Positions 34,672 to 41,895 of a stretch of DNA of 41,895 bases are shown piece by piece. The first letter of the stretch is position 1. Each line of letters opens with the position of its first letter. The notes beneath the pieces were generated by a model. That model searched no databases. It saw nothing but the letters and a program-made list of their open reading frames with translations, and was not told the origin of the DNA. The stretch comes from Pirellulaceae bacterium (GTDB lineage: Bacteria > Planctomycetota > Planctomycetia > Pirellulales > Pirellulaceae). A program made the translations under genes and the position numbers. Where the stretch lies: the NCBI GenBank assembly GCA_030748485.1, contig JASMLW010000178.1, positions 1 through 41,895 of the forward strand, written 5' to 3'.

Positions 34672-35856
34672 ATGACCGCGAACCGCCGAGTTGTTTGTTT
34701 CGTCGCTCTCGCTTGCGCGATCGCCCTGATCTGGTCGACTTTCTCGCTTCCAGCCGCCGCGGATAATAAAGACAAGATCTCGATTCCCGTTCTCGACCTC
34801 GACGGCGACGATCAGCGACAGGTCGTGATCGATCGAGAAGCGGGACAGTACTTGGGACACCCCACCACCTGCTTGCTGGAAGACGGCAAGACGATGCTGT
34901 GCGTCTACCCCAAGGGGCACGGCCGCGGGGCGATCGTCTACAAGCGGAGCGACGACGGCGGACTCACCTGGTCGGACCGTCTGCCGACGCCCGCCAGTTG
35001 GGCTACGTCGAAGGAAGTTCCGACGCTTCACCGCACGATCGGGCCCGATGGAAAGAAACGCATCATCATGTGGTCCGGTCTCTACCCGGCTCGCCTGGCG
35101 GTCACCGAAGATGACGGCGCAACGTGGAGTGAATTGAAACAGGTCGGGGACTGGGGCGGCATCGTTGTCATGGGCGCGGTCACTCCGCTCAAGACCGGTA
35201 AAGGACATTACCTCGCCATGTTTCACGACGATGGTCGATTCTTCAAAGCGAACGGCAAGCGAGCCAACCCGGTCGTCTTCACTCTCTACCAAACGGTCAG
35301 CCGCGACGGCGGCCTGACCTGGACCGACCCCCAGGCGATCTTCGCCAGAACCGACGTGCACCTGTGCGAACCGGGCGTCGTCCGCAGTCCCGACGGCAAG
35401 CAACTCGCCTGCTTGCTGCGGGAAAACAGCCGCCGCAAGAACTCACACATCATTTTCAGCGACGACGAGGGCCGCTCGTGGAGCAAACCTCGTGAGTTGC
35501 CGGCGTCGTTGAGCGGCGACAGACACACGGGTCGCTACGGTCCCGACGGCCGCCTGTTTCTCAGCTTTCGAGATCGCCCCGCCAAACATGTCGATACAAC
35601 CACCGAAGGCGACTGGGTCGGTTGGGTGGGTCGCTACGAGGACTTGGCCGCCGGTCGCCAGGGACAATACCGTATTCGCCTGAAAGACAATAAAAAGGGC
35701 TCCGACTGCGCGTATCCCGGCGTCGAGTTGCTGCCGTCAGGCCACATCGTCACGACGACCTACGGTCATTGGGCGCAGGGCGAAGCCCCTTACGTTCTCA
35801 GCGTGCGATTCACTTTCCCTGAACTCGACAAACTAGCGGCGGCGAAGAAACGATGA
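34672..35856 (+). CDS. Exported sialidase-family (BNR/Asp-box) protein
   Basis: 394 residues with a signal peptide ending near FSLPAAA (about 1-31). Four Asp-box motifs mark the six-bladed propeller of sialidases: SDDGGLTWSD, TEDDGATWSE, SRDGGLTWTD and SDDEGRSWSK. Late segments GSDCAYPGVELLPSGHIV and TTTYGHW are typical of planctomycete exo-alpha-sialidase-like proteins. A full sialidase arginine triad cannot be confirmed by eye, so the true substrate may be another glycan. GAGGA sits 8-10 bases before the ATG. It is followed in the same direction by a sialate O-acetylesterase-like gene, supporting a joint role on acetylated sugars outside the cytoplasm. Confidence 0.82.
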   Translation: MTANRRVVCFVALACAIALIWSTFSLPAAADNKDKISIPVLDLDGDDQRQVVIDREAGQYLGHPTTCLLEDGKTMLCVYPKGHGRGAIVYKRSDDGGLTWSDRLPTPASWATSKEVPTLHRTIGPDGKKRIIMWSGLYPARLAVTEDDGATWSELKQVGDWGGIVVMGAVTPLKTGKGHYLAMFHDDGRFFKANGKRANPVVFTLYQTVSRDGGLTWTDPQAIFARTDVHLCEPGVVRSPDGKQLACLLRENSRRKNSHIIFSDDEGRSWSKPRELPASLSGDRHTGRYGPDGRLFLSFRDRPAKHVDTTTEGDWVGWVGRYEDLAAGRQGQYRIRLKDNKKGSDCAYPGVELLPSGHIVTTTYGHWAQGEAPYVLSVRFTFPELDKLAAAKKR

Positions 35857-35909
35857 CCGAACGCGCCCTTCGCGATCAACAGTCGGCGCAGCGACAATAG
35901 GCGCCGATT

Positions 35910-35940
35910 AATCGACAACTTCAATCGACAACTTCAATCG
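35910..35940. repeat. 13-bp direct repeat in the sialidase-esterase gap
   Basis: AATCGACAACTTC is repeated exactly at 35910-35922 and 35923-35935, with a third partial copy AATCG to 35940. It ends ten bases before the ATG of the esterase gene and overlaps its leader. Could affect translation or be simple slippage. Confidence 0.75.
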
Positions 35941-35949
35941 AGAAACCCA

Positions 35950-37188
35950 ATGAAGACCCGACAACTCCTGCTGCTCATACTCTTCAGCGCCACGCCTCTG
36001 GTCGCTTTGGCGGAGAATCCCGCGTTCGCCCCGTCGAAAGACAATGGAAAAGTGAAGGTCTTCATCCTGGCCGGTCAGTCGAATATGGAAGGGCGCGGAT
36101 TCCCCGAGCCGCTGTCTTGGCAAGTGACTCAAAAGAAGTACCGTGAGCGCTACACGCATTTCCTCAAGGACGGCGACTACGACGCATTCGCGAAGAAGGT
36201 GGCGGAGACGACCGACGCCGAGGACCGCCGGAAAACGCCCACGTATTTATGGAGCGTCCGCCGCGATGTCTGGATCAACTACCTCGGCAAACACGGCGAT
36301 CTGACGGTCGGCTACGGCGCGCCGCGTGAGGGATTCGGCCCCGAGTACAACTTCGGACACGTCGTCGGCAATCACTACGATGAACAAGTACTGCTGATCA
36401 AGACGTCGTGGGGCGGACGGGCGCTCGCCCGCGGCTTCCTGCCGCCGTCGTCGATGTTGAGCGACGAAGAGTACGCGCAACAAGCGATTGAACAGAATGC
36501 TCAAAACGAGAAGTGGAACACGGAGGAGAAGGTTAAAGTCGAGGCGTTTAACGCCCGCGTGACCGAGGAGAACAAGACGGCGGCCAAGAAGAAGCGCCTC
36601 CGCCAGTTCCGGCCGCGGCCGATCGTGACCGCCGCCGAATACAAGGACCAGTTCGGCAAAGATTACCGCAACATGGTCAAGGAAGTTCACGAGTGTCTGG
36701 CCTCGATCGGCGAGCGTTTTCCCGGTTACCGCGATCAAGGCTATGAGATCAAGGGCTTCGTGTGGTTTCAGGGTTGGAACGATCAGTACCAGGACCGCTG
36801 GCTCAGCTACGAAAAGAATATGGCGAATCTGATTCGCGACGTTCGCAAGGAATTCAAAGCGCCGAATGTGTCCGTTGTGATCGGCCAGATGGGTCACGAC
36901 GGCAAGGAGGCTCCCAAACCCGACTCGCCGCGCGAGATCATCATGAAGGCGCAAGCGGCCGTAGCGGTGGACGACGAATTCAAGGACAACGCCGTCTGCA
37001 TCAACACGGGTCAATACTGGGACATGGAAGCGCACGCGATCTACACGGGTCCCGGCGGTTGGCAAAAGGACGTCGCCAAGTGGCGGCAGTTCGGCAACGA
37101 TCGGCCGTATCACTACCTGGGAAGCCCCTGGTTCTTCGCGCAAGTCGGCGCCGCGTTCGGCGACGCCATGCTCGAGTTGCAAAAGTAG
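35950..37188 (+). CDS. Sialate O-acetylesterase-like SASA-domain protein
   Basis: 412 residues with a clear signal peptide (MKTRQLLLLILFSATPLVALA). The mature part begins VKVFILAGQSNMEGRG, the GQSN block holding the nucleophile serine of the SASA (SGNH-like) carbohydrate esterase family. FVWFQGWNDQYQDRW matches the family WxQGExD block, with W in place of the usual E. A charged insertion rich in E and K lies at about 178-220. Expected to remove acetyl groups from sugars in the periplasm or outside. It lies 93 bases after the sialidase-like gene on the same strand. The exact substrate (sialate, rhamnogalacturonan, xylan) cannot be judged. Confidence 0.85.
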   Translation: MKTRQLLLLILFSATPLVALAENPAFAPSKDNGKVKVFILAGQSNMEGRGFPEPLSWQVTQKKYRERYTHFLKDGDYDAFAKKVAETTDAEDRRKTPTYLWSVRRDVWINYLGKHGDLTVGYGAPREGFGPEYNFGHVVGNHYDEQVLLIKTSWGGRALARGFLPPSSMLSDEEYAQQAIEQNAQNEKWNTEEKVKVEAFNARVTEENKTAAKKKRLRQFRPRPIVTAAEYKDQFGKDYRNMVKEVHECLASIGERFPGYRDQGYEIKGFVWFQGWNDQYQDRWLSYEKNMANLIRDVRKEFKAPNVSVVIGQMGHDGKEAPKPDSPREIIMKAQAAVAVDDEFKDNAVCINTGQYWDMEAHAIYTGPGGWQKDVAKWRQFGNDRPYHYLGSPWFFAQVGAAFGDAMLELQK

Positions 37189-37252
37189 TCGGCGAGCCGC
37201 GATATCTCACGAAAGAAAGACGGCGGAACGCAGTGGGATTCGCCAGCGGGCG

Positions 37253-38518
37253 TCAGGGCCAGGGCAGGGGGTCGGGCCACTCTTTGACCGCGTCGGCGGC
37301 CTGATGCACCAGGGGATCGACTTTTCCCGACGGGATCTTGCCGTCCGGCAACTCGCGCGTGTTGAACAACACGGCCCAACACAGACCGTCGTGCCGCAAG
37401 ACGAGTATCGTCGAAGTGCCCGGCAGTGAACCAGTGTGCCAGAAATTGCGCCGGCCATCGCCGACATCGCGGGCGGACCACCCGCAGACATAATACCGCC
37501 CTTGGGCGTCGTCGGGCGGAGCCTTCCAGCCGGCGGGAGGTTGAAACATCTGCTCCTTTGTCTTTGCGCTCAGCAGCTTGGCGGGCTTGTCGTGCTGCAC
37601 GCACGAGCCGAATCTGACGAGATCGATGGCCGAGGCGATCCAAGCGCCGTGCGAATCCATCGCCTCCAGGTGCCAGGCCCCGTACGGCCGCGGCACTTTC
37701 TCGCCAACCGGATCACTGAACACGGACAGCCCCGTCTTGTCGCCCCGCGTGTAGTACCGCACCTCACCCTCCCGCCGGTGCTCGGCCAGCGTTCGGCCGA
37801 CCGCCATCCGCTTCACGCCAATCGGGCGGAGGACAGCGCGTTGGATCGACTCCTCGTACGAACGGCCGCTGACTTCCTCCATCAGGCGTCCCAACACGCA
37901 GTAGCCAAAGTTCGAGTAGGCGTACTGTGCGCCCGGATCGAAGTCCAGTCGCCAACCGAGGATGTATCGAATGACATCGTCCGATCCGGCGGGCGGCTTC
38001 TTCTTTAATGCGTGAGCGATCTCAATCGCGTTGAACATCGGATCGATGGACGCGTTGCGGTCCCAGCCGCCGCGGTGCTGCAGCAGATGGCGCAATGTGA
38101 TCTGCGCCAGTCGATCGTCTGTTTTCAAACCGCCTGGCAAGAACGGCTTGTGCGGAAGCTTGGACATCACGGGCTTGTCGAGCGGCAACTTGCCGCGCTC
38201 GACCATCTGCATCACTCCGACCGCTGTGATCGGTTTCGAGATGCTGGCGATGCGGAATAGTGAATCTGGTTTGACGGCGGCTCGCGCTTCGACGTCGGCG
38301 TAGCCAAAACCCCGCGCGTACATCAGACGGCCGTCCTTCGCCACGGCCAGCGCGGCTCCGGGGATCTCATTCTCCGCGACGAAGTCGACCATCATCTTGT
38401 CAAACGACGCCAGCGCCTCGCGCACCTTGCCCATAGCGATCGGCTCGTCGCCGCGGGACGGTGCGGCGGCCAGGAGAACCGACAGACCGATCAGAACAAA
38501 TAGCCTCCGCTGAATCAT
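37253..38518 (-). CDS. Class C beta-lactamase-like serine hydrolase
   Basis: 421 residues from the ATG at 38518 with CGGAAGTG just upstream; an in-frame upstream ATG at 38599 would overlap the previous gene. A signal peptide covers about 1-23. The catalytic motifs of the penicillin-binding/class C beta-lactamase fold are present: S92-I-S-K95, Y201-S-N203 and H361-T-G363. The family includes esterases, D-aminopeptidases and cell-wall enzymes, so resistance to beta-lactams should not be assumed. It starts 29 bases after a small membrane protein gene and is likely the last gene of a sulfatase operon. The 3' end faces the esterase gene across 64 bases. Confidence 0.88.
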   Translation of the reverse strand: MIQRRLFVLIGLSVLLAAAPSRGDEPIAMGKVREALASFDKMMVDFVAENEIPGAALAVAKDGRLMYARGFGYADVEARAAVKPDSLFRIASISKPITAVGVMQMVERGKLPLDKPVMSKLPHKPFLPGGLKTDDRLAQITLRHLLQHRGGWDRNASIDPMFNAIEIAHALKKKPPAGSDDVIRYILGWRLDFDPGAQYAYSNFGYCVLGRLMEEVSGRSYEESIQRAVLRPIGVKRMAVGRTLAEHRREGEVRYYTRGDKTGLSVFSDPVGEKVPRPYGAWHLEAMDSHGAWIASAIDLVRFGSCVQHDKPAKLLSAKTKEQMFQPPAGWKAPPDDAQGRYYVCGWSARDVGDGRRNFWHTGSLPGTSTILVLRHDGLCWAVLFNTRELPDGKIPSGKVDPLVHQAADAVKEWPDPLPWP

Positions 38519-38547
38519 CACTTCCGAGTGTCTCCCGTCGCGCAGTG

Positions 38548-38925
38548 TCAACGCAGTCCGTAAAAGAAATCGAATTGGGGGCTGCCGACGATCGGCCACA
38601 GCACCAGGAAGTGGTGGATCATATCACTGGCGAACGCTCCGATGCCAATGATGACCAGCCAACGCCCCAGCTTCTCGTTCACTCGACGCCAAATGAACCA
38701 GCCGATCAGCATTCCGACAACGCCCAAATAGCTGTGGTGAATCCTGAGGTTGAACGTGATCGCGGCCAACGCCGACGTATCGCGCGTCGACTCCATGCGG
38801 AGGCCGAATCGCATGATGCAGGTGACAGTCTCCATCACCAACGTAGCAGCCACCGACCAGACGAAGATCTGCGGCGACGGTGGCGCGGCGCGAACAACAG
38901 TTGTCTTAGAATCTGGGTTTGCCAT
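38548..38925 (-). CDS. Small three-segment membrane protein with paired histidines
   Basis: 125 residues from the ATG at 38925, which overlaps the sulfatase end by 20 bases; an earlier ATG at 38994 would overlap more and adds no feature. Membrane segments lie at about 20-38, 65-79 and 89-110. Two HH pairs sit at the membrane edge or inside (H63-H64 in RIHHSYLG and H104-H105 in DMIHHFLV), and E32 and D101 are also within or near the segments, which would suit binding of a metal or haem. I do not recognise the family. Its position between a sulfatase and a serine hydrolase, closely packed, suggests co-transcription. Confidence 0.7.
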   Translation of the reverse strand: MANPDSKTTVVRAAPPSPQIFVWSVAATLVMETVTCIMRFGLRMESTRDTSALAAITFNLRIHHSYLGVVGMLIGWFIWRRVNEKLGRWLVIIGIGAFASDMIHHFLVLWPIVGSPQFDFFYGLR

Positions 38926-40441
38926 CGCCGGGCCGAGGTTGGTTCTTGCTGGCTTTGCCGCGCGGTTTCCAATTCGGATGCGGTTGATGAGCATCCTTCA
39001 TCATCGCCGCGACTTGTTCGACGATCTCCGGGTGCTCGCCGGCGATATCCTGCGACTCACCCAAGTCCTGCGACAAATCGAACAGCTCGATCTCACCCGT
39101 GAACATGGGCATGCGAACGGCCTTCCACTTTCCGTAGCGGATCGCCTGCTTGCCGCCCCGCTCGTAGAACTCCCAATACAGGTACTTGTGAGCGGGTTGA
39201 TTCGGTTCGCCGAGCATGGCGGGGAGGAAGCTGATCGAGTTGCAGTTCTCCGGTTCTCGCCCACCCGACAATTCGCAGGCCGTCGCCATCAAGTCACCGA
39301 AATAGCCGAGGTGGTCGGACGTTTGGCCGGCGGGGATGTGTTGCGGCCAGCGGGCGATCAGAGGTACGCGAATGCCACCCTCGTACAAGTCTCGCTTCAT
39401 GCCGCGCAACGGTCCGCTGGGAACAAATCGCTCGGTGTTGTGGCCGCCCTCGTCGTGCGGACCGTTGTCGCTGGTGAACATCACCACCGTCTTGTCGTCA
39501 ATCCGCAGTTCGCCGAGCAGATCGAGCAGCCGACCGATGTCGCGATCCATCCGCGTGATCATCGCGGCTTGGCCCTTGTCTTGCTTGGGCCAGGGCTTGT
39601 CTTTGTAGATGCCGTGATCGGGCACCTCCTGGCCATCTCCCGTCCCCCGCGTACCTTCGTTGTTGGCGTGCGGAATCGTGAGCGGGATGTAGAGAAAGAA
39701 CGGGCCGTCGCGGTTCGCTTTGACGAACTGTAGCGCCTGGTCGACGACCAGATCGTGACTGTAGTCGACTCGTTTAGTGGCGTAGCCGCCGCGAAAACCG
39801 GCGTAAGCTCGCGGAGATTGAGTGACTTCGTTGCGCAGCTTCACTCGCTTCGTGTTGCGCCACAGGAACTCGGGGTAGTAGTTGTGCGCGTGCACCTGAT
39901 TGAGGTAGCCGTAGAAGAAATCGAACCCCTGGTCGTTGGGCAGCCCCTGGTTGTTGGGTTGATCGTCGCCCAGACCCCACTTGCCGCAGAGAGCCGTCGC
40001 GTAACCGGCGCTCTTCAACACTTCGGCCACCGTCACGTCTGGCTTGCGGAGCGACTGAATGGATAGATCGGCTCCCGCGTTGCCGCGCACAAACGTGCGC
40101 CCCATGTGCTGGCCGGTCATCAGCACGCTTCTCGATGGAGCGCAGACCGTGCACCCGGCGTAGAACTGGCGAAACCGCACGCCCTCGCGAGCCATTCGAT
40201 CCAGACGCGGCGTCTTGATCAGCTGCTGCCCGTAACAGCCGAGATCTCCGTATCCCAAGTCGTCCGCCATGATAAAGATGATGTTGGGACGCTTCCCCGA
40301 CTCGGCGTTCACTGGTTGCAAGCAGACCAGATGTGCAGCCATGGCGGCCGCGAACGAGATGGTCAGCGCAGCCAGGCGCCGCAACCGACCCAGTTGCACT
40401 CGGCGACAGTTGAGTGGTGAAGTGGAATGAAAATGAAACAT
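38906..40441 (-). CDS. Exported type I sulfatase
   Basis: 511 residues. A basic leader and hydrophobic stretch (about 20-46) form an export signal ending near PVNA. The mature protein starts with [21 protein letters not shown], the metal-binding DD block. C100-A-P-S-R104 ([11 protein letters not shown]) is the sulfatase signature whose cysteine is converted to formylglycine. [23 protein letters not shown] and [12 protein letters not shown] are the other family blocks. It hydrolyses sulfate esters, most likely of polysaccharides or small sulfated compounds. A formylglycine-generating enzyme would be needed and is not in this window. GAAGGG stands 8-10 bases before the ATG. First gene of a likely three-gene operon. 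Confidence 0.93.
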   Translation of the reverse strand: MFHFHSTSPLNCRRVQLGRLRRLAALTISFAAAMAAHLVCLQPVNAESGKRPNIIFIMADDLGYGDLGCYGQQLIKTPRLDRMAREGVRFRQFYAGCTVCAPSRSVLMTGQHMGRTFVRGNAGADLSIQSLRKPDVTVAEVLKSAGYATALCGKWGLGDDQPNNQGLPNDQGFDFFYGYLNQVHAHNYYPEFLWRNTKRVKLRNEVTQSPRAYAGFRGGYATKRVDYSHDLVVDQALQFVKANRDGPFFLYIPLTIPHANNEGTRGTGDGQEVPDHGIYKDKPWPKQDKGQAAMITRMDRDIGRLLDLLGELRIDDKTVVMFTSDNGPHDEGGHNTERFVPSGPLRGMKRDLYEGGIRVPLIARWPQHIPAGQTSDHLGYFGDLMATACELSGGREPENCNSISFLPAMLGEPNQPAHKYLYWEFYERGGKQAIRYGKWKAVRMPMFTGEIELFDLSQDLGESQDIAGEHPEIVEQVAAMMKDAHQPHPNWKPRGKASKNQPRPGDGKPRF

Positions 40442-41011
40442 CGGGGACCCTTCTCTCTAGAGCGCGCGAGTGTCGATCGCCATGCCAAGTTTGTGCGGCG
40501 AAAGAGCCAAGACCCGACGGGCGGAAAAACCGTTTGACGTCCCCCGTCGGCAAGGAACAGACACCAGTTCGGCCCCATTGTCGTACTCACCGTTTTCACC
40601 GTCAATTCCCGGCGGCAGTTGAGATTGCATTCTCCAAACCGTCCTGGATTGCGGACGTGAGGACGCTGTAAGTCCTTCGTTGCCTGGATATCGGTGGATT
40701 AAGTTCTTCGACTAGCGCTACTGCATCACGCAGCAAGTGTCAAAAGTCTAACGAGAAACGCCACGCCAAGGTCAATTTGAGGACGTCCCCCCACGATGAA
40801 GTTCTCTGAAGTTCTCTCCAACTTCGCATTGTCCGAAACCACTCGACTCGGATGTTGGTATGAATCGTTGGCGATCCAGATCGCTCCTGGCAGCTTCATC
40901 AACCGTTGGGCGCTAGCCACGGTTACACCAACGCCGAAAGAACCGAACGCTGGCGCGGGGCGGCTGATTTGATCGGTGTTAAAAGTAAATACACAGAGTA
41001 TGGAGTATCTC
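40442..41011. other. Intergenic region with inverted repeats, no gene seen
   Basis: About 570 bases between the divergent sulfatase and lipoprotein genes. CCGACGGG (40514-40521) pairs with CCCGTCGG (40543-40550) and could form a hairpin in the sulfatase leader. GAAGTTCTCT occurs twice in succession at about 40798-40818. A stretch at about 40900-40960 (CGTTGGGCGCTAGCCACGGTT, listed separately) looks like an interspersed repeat. Short open frames here have no coding look. No promoter was assigned. Confidence 0.5.
40900..40960. repeat. Possible interspersed intergenic repeat of planctomycete type
   Basis: The core CGTTGGGCGCTAGCCACGG with CGTTGG (40904-40909) and CCAACG (40928-40933) as inverted arms resembles, from memory, the abundant intergenic element containing GGCTAGCGCCAACGG in Rhodopirellula-like genomes. 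Only one copy is in this window, so the repeat nature is not shown here. Confidence 0.35.
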
Positions 41012-41491
41012 ATGACACTTGATCGGTCGAGTCTGTTGGGTCTGGTAATTCTTGTTGCCGTTTTGTGTTCCGGCTGCGGGCCTTCGGCCAAGGACAGGCT
41101 CATCGGTCGCTGGCAAGGCACGATCGAAGTCGACGATACGAAAGTTCAACAGAAGCTGGACGAAGCGGGCAACAATCCAATCAAACAGGCCATCGCCAAA
41201 AAGTTTATCGAGGCGATAAAGCAAGGGACGATGGACTTCGAGTTGAAGGCCGACGGTTCTTTCACTTCGTCCGTCAGGCTGGGACCGCTGACAAAAGACA
41301 CGTATGGAAATTGGAAGGTGCTTACAGACGCGGGCGATCGAATTACAGTTCAGTTGACGGATCACAACGGCCAAACCAACCAGCCGACGCTCGCGTTCGC
41401 GGACGATGGTGCTTTCGCGGTCGAAGCGGAAGGCGAAGCCAGCGAGTTCGCCGTCTTTCGCTGCCGACGCGTAAAAACGACCGGCGAGTAG
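41012..41491 (+). CDS. Small lipoprotein, function unknown
   Basis: 159 residues from the ATG at 41012, chosen because GGAG lies 7 bases upstream; in-frame ATGs at 41000 and 40976 are alternatives. The leader LLGLVILVAVLCSGCGPS ends in a lipobox-like LCSGC, so the mature protein is probably lipid-anchored. The rest begins DRLIGRWQGTIEVDD and continues with short beta strands and T-x-G-N-W-K-V, as in lipocalin-like small planctomycete lipoproteins. A helix-forming insert (about 45-75) is lysine-rich. No enzymatic motif is seen and I do not know its role. It stands alone. Confidence 0.75.
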   Translation: MTLDRSSLLGLVILVAVLCSGCGPSAKDRLIGRWQGTIEVDDTKVQQKLDEAGNNPIKQAIAKKFIEAIKQGTMDFELKADGSFTSSVRLGPLTKDTYGNWKVLTDAGDRITVQLTDHNGQTNQPTLAFADDGAFAVEAEGEASEFAVFRCRRVKTTGE

Positions 41492-41636
41492 TATCGGAAA
41501 ATCCGCGTCGTGCCGTCCGATGGAAAAAGGGCTGCTCGCCGCCTCGGTCGCTGCAGCTATGGACGCTCGCGCGGGTACACATTGTGCGCCAGATCGAGTG
41601 TCTTGTTCAAACCGACCAGCGGCCGTTCCGCACGAG

Positions 41637-41895
41637 CTAATCCTGATTCGTGGGCCTGGTGAGGCCGAACTCGCCTTTCATGAACGCGACGCTGGCGGGT
41701 GGGCGTTTGCCGTCGGCGCTTTTGCGGGCGGCGTAGACTTCGCAGCGGATTCCCAGCTTGTCCATGCGCTCCTTGAGGTCCACGCCGAACTTGGGATGGT
41801 GAATGCCGATCGACTGGCCGGTGACTTTCGCGTCGAACGGGCTGGCGTACGTCAGGATGACCGGCGGATCGTCCTTGGTCAGGTGGTGGATCGGC
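41637..41895 (-). CDS. Alpha/beta hydrolase, C-terminal part only (runs off the window)
   Basis: About 85 codons end in TAG at 41639-41637; the start lies beyond the right edge. The peptide begins PIHHLTKDDPPVILTYASPFD and continues VTGQSIGIHHPKFG and LKERMDKLGIRCEVY. This resembles the end of planctomycete esterase/lipase-like alpha/beta hydrolases, where the DPP block precedes the catalytic acid and the HHP block carries the catalytic histidine. The usual G-D before the acid is replaced by A-S. The assignment is from pattern only. The codon third positions are GC-rich as in neighbouring genes, supporting that it is real. Confidence 0.65.
   Translation of the reverse strand, partial: PIHHLTKDDPPVILTYASPFDAKVTGQSIGIHHPKFGVDLKERMDKLGIRCEVYAARKSADGKRPPASVAFMKGEFGLTRPTNQD

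Noticed and set aside
36247-37182. 311-codon minus-strand open frame opposite the SASA esterase gene
   Set aside because: Leucine- and valine-rich shadow of a well-supported gene with signal peptide and catalytic motifs.
37253-38518. Antibiotic-resistance beta-lactamase
   Set aside because: The S-x-x-K, Y-x-N and H-T-G motifs define the wider serine hydrolase fold. HTG rather than KTG and the sulfatase context favour a non-resistance role.
40726-41121. Minus-strand open frame of 131 codons near the lipoprotein gene
   Set aside because: It overlaps the start of the better-supported lipoprotein gene and a non-coding stretch; its composition does not look like a protein.

Overview
The window looks like chromosomal DNA of a planctomycete, most likely of the Pirellulales type. 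The evidence is the combination of hallmark families: a PSCyt1/DUF1549/DUF1553 cytochrome-like protein next to a DUF1501 protein with a twin-arginine leader, a Gfo/Idh/MocA oxidoreductase with a twin-arginine leader, a type I sulfatase, a membrane-anchored leucine-rich-repeat protein with the FRFRLRTLLLL leader, and a giant secreted protein opening with the planctomycete leader motif LEDRRLLAF. The DNA is GC-rich with GC-rich third codon positions, which creates long false open frames opposite the real genes. No rRNA, tRNA, CRISPR array, prophage or intact insertion sequence was seen.

Layout. Positions 307-16626 (minus) hold one giant gene of about 5,439 codons. It encodes an extracellular mosaic protein with a matrixin-type zinc protease site, PPC-like domains, parallel beta-helix stretches, about ten copies of a small FEFD module, a GEVED domain and a dockerin-like pair. 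A hairpin terminator lies just past its stop. Next come a Gfo/Idh/MocA oxidoreductase (minus) and, divergently, a tightly coupled lutABC lactate-utilisation operon (18618-21360, plus).

Positions 21649-32625 are a continuous minus-strand run of seven genes. It starts with a 632-residue exported membrane protein, then an ABC ATPase, an FtsX/MacB-like permease and a ZnuA-like metal-binding lipoprotein, all four translationally coupled. A metallo-beta-lactamase-fold protein, a DUF1549/DUF1553 protein and a DUF1501 protein follow at short spacing. The first four genes look like an unusual metal (perhaps zinc) system that pairs a cluster A-I type binding protein with the wrong class of permease. 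This is the best candidate here for a little-described system.

Positions 32731-37188 (plus) hold a tiny LRR-family remnant coupled to an intact LRR membrane protein, a short CorA-like membrane protein, a sialidase-fold protein and a sialate O-acetylesterase-like protein. Positions 37253-40441 (minus) hold a sulfatase, a small histidine-paired membrane protein and a class C beta-lactamase-like serine hydrolase, probably one operon. The right end has a small lipoprotein (plus) and the 3' part of an alpha/beta hydrolase (minus) that runs off the window. Together the exported hydrolases suggest a lifestyle of degrading complex, sulfated or acetylated glycans.
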